A DNA stretch of 64,000 bases from Cubamyces lactineus. Taxonomy: Eukaryota; Basidiomycota; Agaricomycetes; Polyporales; Polyporaceae. The notes beneath the pieces are model-generated. The model did no database searches. It was not told the origin of the DNA and saw only the letters and a list, made by a program, of their open reading frames with translations. Positions within the stretch are counted from its first letter, which is position 1. Every line of letters starts with the position of its first letter. Below are positions 21,802 to 32,945 of the stretch, piece after piece. The DNA lies in assembly GCA_022376465.1 (NCBI GenBank), contig JACDTU010000010.1:248001-312000 (forward strand), read 5' to 3'. A program made the translations under genes and the position numbers.

Positions 21802-24800
21802 CTAAGACATCCTCGACTCCAAATCACCTGGCTTGGTGGAGGCCTTCATACGGTAAAGAAGAGAGTTCGTGTCATTCTCCCCCTGGCGAGGAGCATGAGG
21901 GGAGGCCAATCCACCACGCCGAGCTTTTGCAGCTTGCTTTTTAGCACCACCCCGCGACGCCTTGTTCGGCGTGGCCTTGTCGGGAGCGCGAGTGGCTCCT
22001 GTATCGGCGACCTCGACGCCCATGCGTGCTAGTAGGGAGACCTTCCCCGCCCCCTCCACCGGGGGCGTGGAGCGTCGGCTAGCCGGTGCTCGAGAGGCAC
22101 GCGAGGCGGCGGGCGCCATGCCTCTCTGCGCGGGTTTGCCGCGGGACGGTGTGGTGGTTGGTGCTGCACCACGTACGAGTCGGGGCGCTGGTTCCGGTAC
22201 CGGGGCGGCCACCACCTGAGGGAAGCGGACGTCAGATTCCTGACGATCGGCTTGAGGCGGAGGCGCATACCCGTCTGCAGATGCACCATTGTTGGCGCCT
22301 TGAATCGGAGGAGGCGGGGTCGGAGACCTTGTGCGCGAGCGGCTCCGAGAGTATGAGCGAGGATGCATAGGAGAGTAGTCGTCACGGCGCCCGTTGTACG
22401 CACGGTCTCGTGGGGGCGAATAGCGTGGCGAAGGACTGCGGCCCCTCTGATTGTAGTACGGTGAGCGGCTGCGACTGCGTGCTCTGAGCGCGTTGTGAGG
22501 AAGGTCGTAGAGAGGACGCGATGGCCCATCTATTGGTGGGGAGAAACGAGCACGCCGCGGCGACCTCTCTAGCGACTCATCTGCATCGCGCGGTCGCTTG
22601 AGGCGCTCGGGCGGTGAATAGGGCTCGCGGTACAACGGAGGCCGACCCGGCGTGGGCGACCAATGGTCCACTTCGCGTGTGATTTGAGCAGGGGCTCGAT
22701 CCCTGCGAGGTCCCCGCTGCTGTCCCTGCAAAGGCCTTGGAGGCGGAGGCGTATGGCCTCGCGATCTCGGATCCGGGAACCGAGAGGGGCCGCCCTGCGC
22801 GGAGTTGGTGATACCAAGGCCTACACCATGATTTTCGGACGGCAGTGTCGACATGATCAATGGTGGAGAGTTGGACCGCGAGGGATACGCTAGATCGGGA
22901 ATGGAAGGATGGCCCACTGGTACTTCCGATGATGACATACCGAACGATACAGCAGGAGAAGGCGTCTCGGGGGCAATAGCGGTGGCTTCGTATGGATCGT
23001 GTGGCCTATTAAACTCTTGGGGTCGTGGCGCAAAGGTCGTGGTGGGACCGACATGCTTTCCAGGCACGGTGGGCGGCTGATCGTTGTTAAACATATTCAT
23101 CGGAGAGCGAGAGGGACCTGGCTCGTAGTCCAAAGACTGTTCGCGTCGCAAAGCATCATTCGAGTTGGGCGCAATGAAGTTATCGGGTTGGACATGCCGG
23201 CCGAGGGGAGTAGACGTCTCCAGTTTTACAGGAACTTGGAAGGCAGGCTGTGTGCCGACCGGCGAAGCGGACGACGGAGCAGAAGAAGGCTTTCGTCCCA
23301 CAGCACTGGGTTCAGGCTTGACTCTCCTGGTCGTCGGCGTTTCCGCGGGGGGAGGTCTTTGCTTAACCGCAGCAGGGTCTTGGGCCAAAGCAGGAGTACT
23401 GTGCTCGGCCTTGACCGGGAGGTTCTCAGTTGGGGCGGAGGAACGAAGCGGCGTTTCCACACAGGCGCGAGGAGCCTGTAGGTTGTCCAAATCACGCTTG
23501 GGATACGGTGCGCTCTTCTTTGTTGCGACAAGTTCCCTGGAAGGTGCTGATGCCTGCGCTTCCGACGCAGCCTTTTGAGGAACAGACGATGACGCAGTGG
23601 GTGGTGGAGGCGGTCCTGCGACGGAAGTCGGGCTAACACCGTTGATACGCTCAGCAGGTGGTTTAGTAGAGCGACTTTGCGGTCCTCGCGAGCCTCCGTC
23701 GCGGTTCCGTCGCTGCGTCTCCAAAGCGGTACGAAGCTGCTCTTCAAGGAGCTCCAGCCCTGCAGCGTGTCTCTGCTGATCCATATCCGCCGCATCCTGG
23801 TGCTCCCGGAGCTGGGCGAGGAGCCTCTCCTTCTCTTGGGCCGCGGCACGCTTCTGTTCCTCGAGCGCCGCTATGAGCTCTTGTTCGCGTTTCGACCACT
23901 GGGCGGCTTGCAAGCGCATTCGCTCATTGAGATCCTTGACATCGGCCAGAAGGTGAGCCTTCTCTGCTGTAGCCTGCTCTGTAACCTTCTTGAGCTCTTC
24001 CCTGCAAGCGATCGTGCGCGACCGGTCCTCTTCTATCTGCGAACGCTTCTGTGCTAGTTCGCGTTCCAGCTCTGACGTCTGCGCTTCGAGGCGCGCGAGG
24101 CTGTTGCGATGCTCTACAGCCTCCTCTTCGTGCCGGCGCACGACTTGGCGGAGACGTTCGACCTCGTTCACAGCATTGTTCGCCGATGCTATCCTTCGTT
24201 CGCACTGGGTGAATACAGACGTGAGCATCTCGAGAAGCGCGTCTGCGCGAGCATGCCAACGGGCCGCCTGATCCTGCTGACGGGCCATGGCATGCCGTGT
24301 CTCTTCCTCGCGTCTAGAGTACTCTTCTGACTCGGCCTGGAGCCTTTGCAGCGCGTGACGGAAGACATCGATGGCGTCTTCCTGTTGTGCATGTAGCTGT
24401 TCAGTATGCCCTGATCGATGCGAGTTGAGCGCGGATATGCTCAAACTCGGGGCAGGGAGGAAAGTAGTGAAAGTCGGATGCGTGGAGGCGGATCCAGTAT
24501 GTCCCGCCGACGAAGGCGCGCCTTTTGGCGCGTGTGCGGTTGACGTACTGGCGACTTCATGCATAGAAGTGGGTGAATGCGTTCTCCCGTTTGGCATAGC
24601 AGTCGACGCGGACACGGCACTACGGCGTAATGCGGTGCTTGAGGTATCTGTAGGTTCAATAGGGCGCGATGTAGCGCTGGGTGTCATCGAGGCTTCTATT
24701 CCTGCTAAGGCCTCCAAAAGGGTCTTGCGCGAAGTGGGCGGGGCTATGTTCGGTCCCGGCGGTTTCGGAGAGGACGAACGCGACGGAGGCGGAGAGGGGC

Positions 24801-24918
24801 TCGTGCCCTGAGAGGGAGATACCGTGTCCGGGGCTGAGAAACGTTTCAAGAGGGTAGGTACCTGTCCGATGATCTCGAATTGAAAGTTGGCAAGTGGATT
24901 GAAGGCCTCCCTGGCCAT
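21802..24918 (-). CDS. Large disordered coiled-coil protein of unknown function (1038 aa)
   Basis: An uninterrupted 1038-residue frame, unusual here because it needs no intron. Residues 1-20 (MAREAFNPLANFQFEIIGQV) look structured and may be a conserved docking segment. A Ser/Pro/Thr-rich region follows to about 170. A long coiled coil spans about 180-400 (heptad-like EEEAVEHRNSLARLEAQTSE, QEKERLLAQLREHQDAADMD). After that the chain is disordered and Pro-rich, with Arg/Ser clusters at about 790-870 (RSRSRSPYYNQRGRSPSP; SYSRSRSRTRSPTPPP), like splicing-related proteins. The C-terminal 80 residues (KVSLLARMGVEVADTG and a basic stretch NKASRGGAKKQAAKARRG) may be a nucleic-acid-binding tail. I do not recognise the family. 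A nuclear RNA-linked role is only suggested by the RS dipeptides and basic tail. Confidence 0.75.
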   Translation of the reverse strand: MAREAFNPLANFQFEIIGQVPTLLKRFSAPDTVSPSQGTSPSPPPSRSSSPKPPGPNIAPPTSRKTLLEALAGIEASMTPSATSRPIEPTDTSSTALRRSAVSASTAMPNGRTHSPTSMHEVASTSTAHAPKGAPSSAGHTGSASTHPTFTTFLPAPSLSISALNSHRSGHTEQLHAQQEDAIDVFRHALQRLQAESEEYSRREEETRHAMARQQDQAARWHARADALLEMLTSVFTQCERRIASANNAVNEVERLRQVVRRHEEEAVEHRNSLARLEAQTSELERELAQKRSQIEEDRSRTIACREELKKVTEQATAEKAHLLADVKDLNERMRLQAAQWSKREQELIAALEEQKRAAAQEKERLLAQLREHQDAADMDQQRHAAGLELLEEQLRTALETQRRNRDGGSRGPQSRSTKPPAERINGVSPTSVAGPPPPPTASSSVPQKAASEAQASAPSRELVATKKSAPYPKRDLDNLQAPRACVETPLRSSAPTENLPVKAEHSTPALAQDPAAVKQRPPPAETPTTRRVKPEPSAVGRKPSSAPSSASPVGTQPAFQVPVKLETSTPLGRHVQPDNFIAPNSNDALRREQSLDYEPGPSRSPMNMFNNDQPPTVPGKHVGPTTTFAPRPQEFNRPHDPYEATAIAPETPSPAVSFGMSSSEVPVGHPSIPDLAYPSRSNSPPLIMSTLPSENHGVGLGITNSAQGGPSRFPDPRSRGHTPPPPRPLQGQQRGPRRDRAPAQITREVDHWSPTPGRPPLYREPYSPPERLKRPRDADESLERSPRRARFSPPIDGPSRPLYDLPHNALRARSRSRSPYYNQRGRSPSPRYSPPRDRAYNGRRDDYSPMHPRSYSRSRSRTRSPTPPPPIQGANNGASADGYAPPPQADRQESDVRFPQVVAAPVPEPAPRLVRGAAPTTTPSRGKPAQRGMAPAASRASRAPASRRSTPPVEGAGKVSLLARMGVEVADTGATRAPDKATPNKASRGGAKKQAAKARRGGLASPHAPRQGENDTNSLLYRMKASTKPGDLESRMS

Positions 24919-25892
24919 TCCAAGGCGTCCAGCCTTCAGGGGTCAAAGGCGAGTGCGTATATGCGGGAGACGTGCGGGCGGAGATGAACGGCTTCCTGGC
25001 TCTTCCTGGTTCGTGGGTTGCTGAACCGACGCCCGGTGGATAGCTTTCCGGCAGTCGTGTAACGCGAAGCTAGAAGACTGAATGCTGTCGAGAACGCGTC
25101 CACGAGACAAAGACGGGCGAGTGGCTCGGGCCGCACGTCTTGCTTCAGAACTGTCGGCGACTTCGATATGCGTTCTTGTGGCCACCTACAACGCCGAGCA
25201 ACAATCTCGTCGTCGAGATGTTGCTGCCACGAATCGCGGATGGTGGGAGAGAATAAGCAAAAAGCGAGAGTGGCAACACGCGGACGCTTGGAAAGAGCTC
25301 GAGGCCCGTTTGCCGGAATTGGCTGGGTTCGGCTTTATCCGACATCGTTGACACCGCCACCCGTAAACGACGTCAAGCCGAGTACAGTGCCTGCATTCAA
25401 AGGTAGGTATATATGATGTTCTAGCTGCATGCCATAAGATGCCCGGAATCGCCATATAAGTATTTACGGTAAAACCGAACCTCATGAAGAGCTGGAGTAG
25501 GGTAGCAGATGTGAACCAGTGGGCCAATCCTCCTTGAGGCTCAAGACGGGGAACATCCATCATTACGCACTGAGCGCGGGTGCATTCGCGGGGAATTTTG
25601 AGCGGGAGGGTCAGATTAGATTGAGTTCTCTGCCCCACCAATCTCCGCCTTCGCGTGATGTCGCAGGGGATCCGTAAGATGATGCCGTCTTCAGACCGTT
25701 CTGTGGAAGCGCATGAGTACAAGATGGGTCTTAAGCATTCGTCTGACTCACCGCACCACATGGATATGCATCCGAGGTATCTTCGTAGCGTGTGCGATGT
25801 ACAGCAATCACCAGCTTCTAGTGCCTCAGATCAGGTCAAACGCACCACGTGCTGGGAGGTTCTGTCCTCAAGCCCTAGCCGGTAGACAGCTG
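24919..25892. other. Intergenic region with one weak ORF
   Basis: This is the promoter side of the 1038-aa gene and the 3' side of the F-box-like gene. The only frame with somewhat protein-like composition is 25082-25351 (+), 89 codons (GWWERISKKREWQHADAWKE near its end). It has no recognised relative and no splice support, so I do not call it a gene. Confidence 0.4.
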
Positions 25893-26987
25893 TCATCTCA
25901 ATGCACCGCTACATTGGCCGTATTGCTCGTATATCCAGCTTTGGGGTAGCCTCAGCAGTTGAGACCGTGGTAACGCCACCAGCTGTCCGTCCTCGACCTT
26001 CCATCCATGCCACCGCAGCTCGATCCGCGTCAATAGGTCTAGGTGATGGTCGGTGATGAGACGCTCCGCTAGCCTTCGGGTCTGCAATTCCCGTTGGCTC
26101 TCGCCCGAACCGAGTATTGCTGAGTTCACCGTGGTCATGATGGGGTCCGGGCGGATGACGATACAGAGAACGCTGAGCTGGGATAGCCCACGTAGTGCAG
26201 GGCCCATTTGACCAATGACATCCTGTGATGTGGATGAGCATTGACTGTTCCATGCCGCGCAAGACGTCAGAGCACAAACCTCAAAGTCGCTCCAAGACAT
26301 CAAGCCTGCATGTGGAAGGACGAATTGCACGGACAACGCGCGTAATGGGGCATATGCAAGGGCGGAGGCGAGGAACGCCATTTCTTCGACCGCAGTGCCC
26401 GGTGCATCTACGGAAATAGCGAGTTCAAGGCTCTTGATATGCTTCGAAAAGCCAGTCGTGGGGTCGGCGAGACGACATAGAGTGGTGTGATCCACCGGTT
26501 CTTGTACGCGCAACGCGTGGAGCTGATTCGTGTGTAGGCGAGGCAAAGACCTTGGCACTAGAGTGATGTTAAGTGCGGCGAGGCTGGGGAGCAGGGACAA
26601 TGACGAGAAAACCTCCGTGGGGAAGAGGGACACGTCCCCGAATACGTTGAGGGCGTGTACGTTGAGAGAGCGTAGGGTGGTGGCACGACGGAGAACGTTG
26701 ATGATCAATGCCTGTACTTCTGCGTTCACTATGCCAAAGATGGCGAGATGTCGGACGAGGTGGGCGGTAGAGAGTGTGGGGGAAATGAGACGCTTCATCA
26801 GGGAGATGACCACATTCGGCGAATCAATGGCCAAGTCGATGCCCAAGTTGAGCACAAGCCTGTAGTGGAGGTTGCGCGCGCCGTACATGTACCATCGGTG
26901 GTTGACAACCATTGCGACAGAGAGCGCATGAGCACTCTGTACGTAGTCGAAGATATAAGCGATGAGCTCTTCGGGGAGCCGTTCCAT
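25893..26987 (-). CDS. F-box-like protein, single exon
   Basis: This is a 364-residue intronless protein. The N-terminus MERLPEELIAYIFDYVQSAH followed by LSVAMVVNHRWYMYGARNLH fits the F-box-like signature (LPxELIxxIF, then a Trp and a Leu-Tyr-like turn). The rest carries leucine-rich strands spaced as in degenerate LRRs (TLRSLNVHALNVFGDVSL, LPSLAALNITLVPRSLPRLH, HIKSLELAISV, GLSQLSVLCIVIRP). Such proteins usually act as substrate receptors for SCF ubiquitin ligases; the substrate is unknown. Paralogues with the same layout are at 10076-11014 and 53832-56402, but they are not adjacent and not closely similar. Confidence 0.78.
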   Translation of the reverse strand: MERLPEELIAYIFDYVQSAHALSVAMVVNHRWYMYGARNLHYRLVLNLGIDLAIDSPNVVISLMKRLISPTLSTAHLVRHLAIFGIVNAEVQALIINVLRRATTLRSLNVHALNVFGDVSLFPTEVFSSLSLLPSLAALNITLVPRSLPRLHTNQLHALRVQEPVDHTTLCRLADPTTGFSKHIKSLELAISVDAPGTAVEEMAFLASALAYAPLRALSVQFVLPHAGLMSWSDFEVCALTSCAAWNSQCSSTSQDVIGQMGPALRGLSQLSVLCIVIRPDPIMTTVNSAILGSGESQRELQTRRLAERLITDHHLDLLTRIELRWHGWKVEDGQLVALPRSQLLRLPQSWIYEQYGQCSGALR

Positions 26988-27790
26988 GAGAGCTTGTAAG
27001 TGATGGGAAGATGGGGGAGCGAGGCGAAGTGAGGGCTGTCGCAGTTCGCTGCAGTTGAATATAAGGGCGAGCAGCTATCGGGCGCCCGAGGTATAAGGGC
27101 TGAGACAGTCTGCCACTGCCGACAAGGACAGGGAAATCCGGTCATGGTCGTGGCTAACGGGGTGCCTTGGCAGAGGACATACCGACGACACAGTATTCGA
27201 TCGCTTCCCGTTCGATCCGCCGTTGTAGACGCACTCGAGCCGTCGGATGTGAGCGCGGGTGAGCATAGGCGTACAAGACGATGTCGGGTGTACAGTTCCA
27301 AGCTGAGGTCAAGTTATGCCACTGCAGTGTGACCTTGCGCCTAGTTTGTCAGCAGAGGTATGCAGAAAAGGAAACATCACAGGAGATAGCCCTCCGAGTC
27401 TGGCTGTATGCGTTCTTCATGTGCCGCGATCCCGCTTACACTGGCAGTGTCCGGGCAGCGTCAATTGCGAAGCCAAGCTCTTAGCCTGAGCCTCAGTCCG
27501 GGCGTTTGCTAGAACGCCGCCATCGGCGCTCGCGAATTGAGCGCTTCCAAGTACTGCGCCTCTGTTTTCCGTGACAGCATGTCACAACGACTTGGGTGGG
27601 CTTAATGGGCGCCTATGCCAGCAACGCCCGACGTCGGCTCGACCTTGCAACAGCACTACTACAGCACTCGATCCTCTCTCAGACGCCCTCGCTCTGGGCC
27701 AGCCTTTCTACCGCTCCATCACCACCTCACACAGCTCTCGGTTGTCTTTCTGGCTACTGTATCGCTCGTCGTTCAACGGCCGTTCCAATA
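26988..27790. other. Divergent intergenic region
   Basis: 803 bp lie between the F-box-like gene (minus) and the TM9SF gene (plus), holding both promoters. No coding sequence is recognised. An in-frame ATG at 27596 precedes the chosen TM9SF start, but the signal peptide starts at 27791. Confidence 0.5.
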
Positions 27791-30699
27791 ATGGCTGGCA
27801 TGCGGCGCAGCCTTGGCTTCCTTGCGCTCTCGCTGCTGACTTCAGCGCATGCCTTCTACTTGCCGGGAGCAGCTCCCCATGACTATGTTTCAGGAGAGCG
27901 CGTGGAGTTATTTGTGAACGCTCTGACACCCATGATTGCTGGACATGACGACGCTAAGCTGGTATGTAGTCCACTGATGTTCATATATGCTGGGACGCTC
28001 TCACTTGCCATACTTGGGTTTAGAAATCCCTCATAAACTGTAGGTCAGACGTCCGTGTAATCAACCATCACAGCTCATGTGACATATGCAGACGACTACT
28101 ACAATCCCGCATTCCATTTCTGTCAACCCGAGGGTGGACCTAAGAAGCAACCCGAATCTATTGGGTCCATTCTGTTCGGTGACCGTATCTTTAACTCTCC
28201 ATATGACGTATGTCTCTTTTGACATGGTAACAGAACCAATTCTTAGTATGCTTTCAGATCGAGATGATGCAAGAGAATGGAACGTGCCGCTTACTCTGTG
28301 TGGAACATGTCCCACCAGAAGATGCGAAGTTCATCAACGATCGCATACGAGAGGACTACGCCATCAATTGGCTTGTGGATGGACTTCCAGCCGCTGAAAT
28401 GAAAGAGGATAAGCGAACCAAAGAAGTATTCTTTGATATGGGATTCAACTTGGGTAATGACGAGGGCGAGTTTGAGGAGATGCCAGCATTGCACAACCAC
28501 TACGACATTGTACTTAGGTCAGTCCGAGACAATGATCGCGAAACCTCCTGTTTCTCACGAAAGTGGGCGCGTAGGTACCACGAACCCAGGGACAATGTCT
28601 TCCGCATCGTCGGAGTTCTCGTCTGGCCTTCCAGGTAACGTTTGATGGCCTGACACTCTGTATGGTCGTAGCTAAGATAGTAAACGCTCTAGCCGTGGTG
28701 GTCCACAGGAAGCGCCACCTGGCAACGAGCTAGACTGTGGTTCAGATGTTCCGCCGCTGATTCTCAGTGAGACCGCGAATAACACCGTGCGCTACACGTA
28801 CCGTGTAATGTGGGACGTACGTATATCACATCCGCACCCCACTGTCACTCTTGACATTTACACGGACACCTAAGAAATCAGATACCGTTTGGGCGACAAG
28901 ATGGGATAACTACCTCCACATCTTCGATCCCGTGAGTGTCATTGACTTGTTACGCGACCCAATTGGCTAATGTAAACATGACAGCGTATCCACTGGTTCA
29001 GCCTCATCAATGCCGTCATCGTTGTAGTGTTCCTTTGTGTCATGGTTTCCATGATCCTTGTGCGCACTGTATCCCGAGACGTGAGTTCTCGCCTCAGCCG
29101 CACTGCCTGGATTGCGACTGACCAAATACAGATCTCCCGGTACAATGCCATCGATCTTAGTGTAGGTCATCGCCACAAGCTAATTTGCTCAGATGCTGAC
29201 TATATGCGTAGGAGGATGTACAAGAAGATTGGGGCTGGAAGCTGGTACATGGCGAGGTGTTCCGCACCCCGCAGAATCCAATGGTGCTGTCCGTGCTAGT
29301 TGGCAACGGTGCACAATTATGCGCAATGGTCGCCGTAACACTGGGTTCGTCCTCTAACACTACTACAGCGACAAACTATTGATCTAACAATATTCAGTCT
29401 TCGCCCTCCTCGGGTTCCTGTCACCATCCAATCGCGGGTCGCTCGCTACAGTCATGATGATTTGTTGGACATTCTTCGGATGGTACGTTGATCTGAGGAG
29501 ATGACCTCAGCTCTACTGACGCTGCGAGATAGCATCGGCGGTTATATCTCCAGCAGAGTATATGCGTCTTTGGGTGGGACAAACAAGAGGCGGAATTCAT
29601 TCTTTACCGCTACCATAATGCCAACGTGGGTTAACTGTGCATTATTCATCTCCTTGCAGCCTACTAATACAATATGTCATTATAGCATCGTGTTCGTGAT
29701 CGTATTCCTGCTCGATCTCTTCCTCGTCGCTGCGGGTTCCTCGGGAGCAGTACCCTTCGGTACGTCCTTGACTCCCATCGTACCCGAGCTGACGCGGACG
29801 CCGTGTATTCCTGCTGCTTCTCCCGATGCTGACCGTGCGCTCCTCTAGGCACACTCCTTCTCATTATTGTCCTGTGGTTTGGGATCTCGGCGCCGCTGTC
29901 CGCAGTAGGGTCATATTTCGGTTCTAAGCATGGGGTGCGTTGCTACGATAGCATGACATGGCACAGGAACATATGTATCGAACTGAGCTCGTGACATCTG
30001 GGCACCTAGGCCGTTCCAAACCCTGTGAGAGTAAATCAGATTCCACGCCAGATACCGCCACAGCCCACCTATTTACGTCCATGGGTACGTCCTCGCTCGC
30101 ATCGGACCGCTATATCGGGAGTCTGACGCCTTGTTGTCTCGCCCTGGCAGGCCACAACAATACTTGCGGGCGTTTTACCGTTTGGTGCGCCTGCCGACTG
30201 CTTGATTCGTTCTAACAACTGATGCATCAGCACAGGAGCGGCGTTCGTCGAGCTGTACTTCGTGCTCTCGAGTCTCTTCGCCTCGCGCGCGTACTACGCG
30301 TTCGGCTTCCTCGCGCTCACCGCAGCGATCGTCGCGCTGACGACTGCGACTGTCACGATCCTCTTTACATACTTCATCCTGTGCCGTGAAGACTACCGCT
30401 GGCACTGGCGCGCGTTCCTCACAGGAGGCGGCAGTGCGTTCTGGCTTCTAGCTTATGGCGTCGTATACTGGGCGTCCCGTCTCTCGCTCGACTCATTCTC
30501 CAGCACGGTGTTGTACTTCGGATACCTGCTATTGCTCGCGCTTTTCGACTTCCTGATCACAGGTGCGTGAAATTGTCACCGTATCCATGTGATGGAGCTC
30601 AAACACTAACCGCTCTGTGCCGCCCGTACAGGTACTATTGGGTTCCTCGCGACGTATTGGGCTGTCCGCAAACTGTACAGCGCCATCCGGGTGGACTGA
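27791..30699 (+). CDS. Transmembrane 9 superfamily protein (EMP70/TMN nonaspanin)
   Basis: Nonaspanins are nine-pass proteins of the Golgi and endosomes involved in sorting, adhesion and nutrient signalling. The chosen start gives a signal peptide (MAGMRRSLGFLALSLLTSAH) followed by AFYLPGAAPHDYVSGERVEL, the typical mature N-terminus. Luminal blocks follow: YYNPAFHFCQPEGGPKK, SIGSILFGDRIFNSPYD, CRLLCVEHVPPEDAKF and NWLVDGLPAAE. A first membrane pass is FSLINAVIVVVFLCVMVSMI, then DWGWKLVHGEVFRTPQNPMV, LSVLVGNGAQLCAMVAVTLV, VNQIPRQIPP, ATTILAGVLPFG and AAFVELYFVLSSLF. The C-terminus is FLATYWAVRKLYSAIRVD. The terminal RVD resembles the KxD/E Golgi-retention signal of the family. Many short introns. 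The two halves splice in frame where checked (for example ILAGVLPFG to AAFVELYF). Confidence 0.92.
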
Positions 30700-30845
30700 A
30701 ATGACATCCTATACGTTTCAACTTCGGCATGTAGTTAGTCACGGACGGTGCGGAACTTGGAGCAACTGTTCTGACTCCCGGCGATCCGCGTATTTATTAG
30801 ACGCATTAAACAGTAATCTACTCAGTCACACGTAGTCTATGACGT

Positions 30846-32664
30846 CTAGTTGAGAGCGATGACAGCGAGCTTTTGGCTCCCAGCGCGCAGGAAAGCGAGC
30901 CGCCCGTCCACTAGGTCGGCCGTTGATAGCTTCTGGTGAACGTCGGCTACGGGAGCATTGTTTAGGTACAGGCCCTTGGCCGCCACCAGTTGGCGCGCGG
31001 CACCTGCGGTAGGTAGAGCGTTTCAATCAGTATGCCGTGAGCCGTCACAGGTCGCTTCCACTGGTGCGACGTACTGTTGGATGCTGCAAGACGGAACTGG
31101 GCCGCAAGCTTGATGAGCGGGACGTCAATGACCTGCGACGCGTCGCAGAGCTGAAGCACTGGGTTCCCGCGGAGAGCGGCGAGGACGTCGTCTGCCCTTG
31201 CCGTAGCAATGTCACGCTCGTATAGGATCCGAGTGGCCAGCTGTGCGCGCGCGACGCCCTCCTCTGCGGGGACATGAGTCAGCTAGCGCATGGCGAGCGG
31301 TAAGCGGGACGTACGGCCATGAACGAGCTCAGTGACCTCCTCGGCTAGCAAACGCTGAGCCACACGGGCTTCCGGGGATCGCTAAGGCTGACATTTTAGC
31401 GATGCCCTCGCTGTGCTCGAGTCAATTCAGAACACAGACCTCATGGGACTCCATGACACTGTCAATCTTTTCTTGGGGTAGGAGTGTGAACATCCTCAGG
31501 TAGCGGCGGACATCCGCGTCAGATGACCGAAGGAAGAACTGTGTCGAGAGCGGTTGTCAGCTTAGCCTCGGGTACGTCGTGCCCGGAAAGCCGACCTGGT
31601 AAAAATCGAACACACTGGTGTCCTCTTCGTTCAGGGACACGGCATTCCCAGCACTTTTGCCGAACTTTTGGCCGGAGGCTGTAGTCAGCAGAGGCGTCGT
31701 GATACCGAACCCTTTATCCGCAGTGCCTTCTTGCTGTGTTCCGGGGGCAGCGTTCGCGCGATTTATGAGCTCAATCCCGGCAATAATGTTTCCCCACTGG
31801 TCGGAACCGCCTATCTGGATAGAGCAGCCGAATTGCCTGTGGAGGGTGAGGAAATCGTATGCTTGTAGGAGCTGGTAGGTGAATTCGGTAAAGGAGATGC
31901 CTTGTTGGGACGCGAGACGGGCTTGTACGCTAAGGAGCGTCAGTGCCAAACAGAGGAAGGCCAAGAGGCGTCTCACCTCTCGCGAGCAAGCATGGTGTTG
32001 ACTCTGCTATGGAAGCCAACTGTCCGGAGAAACTCCAGAAGGTTTAGATCTTTCAGCCAATTGAGGTTATTCTGCACATTGGGTGGCTGGATTGGGGTTG
32101 GGGAGGCTGGGAGGCGTCTTTTGGCGTATTCCATGGCACCGTCAAAGAAACGCGAGATGCCCGCTGTAAGCTGAGTAACGTTGTACTCGATTGTTTCGCG
32201 CGCGGAAAGAGGGCGTTCAGTGGAACGTCCAGACGGGTCTCCGATGAGTCCCGTCGCGCCTCCTATCTGGCCTTTCGGTCACGTCACTCCACAGATATGC
32301 AGTATCATGTTGGGCGCACTAAGGGAATGATTTGATGTCCACGAATCTGGAAGTGGAACAGACAGAGCAATGGTACGAGGTGGCCGACATGGAGCGAACG
32401 TGCAGTAGGGTCTACTCCCACGTATACCGTCTGAGGCTGCTTCGCAATCTCAGCTTCAAGCTGCACAGCCCTACGCTAGTCAGAAATACATCAAACGCGT
32501 AGGAGGAAGACTCACCTGGTGATGTCCGCGACAAGTCCCCTCGACTTGAGATCCTCCAGTAACCCAGCCTGGAGTTTGAAGCTACGGCATTGACGCTGCC
32601 ATGGACGCCAGTTGTCCGATATCGCAGAGTTCACGGAGCGCAGGCTGTTGCGCGAAAGCCGCAT
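30846..32664 (-). CDS. MSY1: Mitochondrial tyrosyl-tRNA synthetase
   Basis: This class I aminoacyl-tRNA synthetase charges mitochondrial tRNA-Tyr. The start at 32664 opens [15 protein letters not shown], an Arg/Ser-rich, acid-free presequence, then [20 protein letters not shown]. Later exons give [20 protein letters not shown] (the HIGH-type motif HVGH), [98 protein letters not shown] and the KMSKS-type motif KFGKSAGNA. The end, with [15 protein letters not shown] and [14 protein letters not shown], is the S4-like C-terminal RNA-binding tail. The bacterial-type order and presequence show it is the mitochondrial and not the cytosolic enzyme. It diverges from QTRT1 across 281 bp and converges with the TM9SF gene with 146 bp between stops. 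Confidence 0.92.
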
Positions 32665-32945
32665 GCTTGCAGCGGACACAGACGGCTTATGGAGATCCGA
32701 GAGGTGGGACAAGTCAAGACACACGCTAGCTCGAGACGCGACGGAGGACGCGCTCCTGCGGTAGGCGCTGGTTTTCAGCTGCCAGATCTGATCGGGAGGC
32801 CAATAGCTTCATCGCACTACCACCGCCACGTTTTATCACTACCAATTTCTTGCCTTGGCGCTACGACCGCGATCGGTTCTAATACAGCACTCAACTGTCT
32901 TTGTACGTTACTAACAGCATAGCCATCAAGCTGCGGTCCATATCA
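32665..32945. promoter_or_regulatory. Shared promoter region of MSY1 and QTRT1
   Basis: Only 281 bp separate the two start codons, and transcription runs outward on both sides, so the two genes must share this control region. No clear TATA box is seen on either strand. Confidence 0.6.

Noticed and set aside
25082..25351. 89-codon plus-strand frame divergent from the 1038-aa gene
   Set aside because: Composition is partly protein-like, but there is no known relative, and it lies in the promoter region without splice support.
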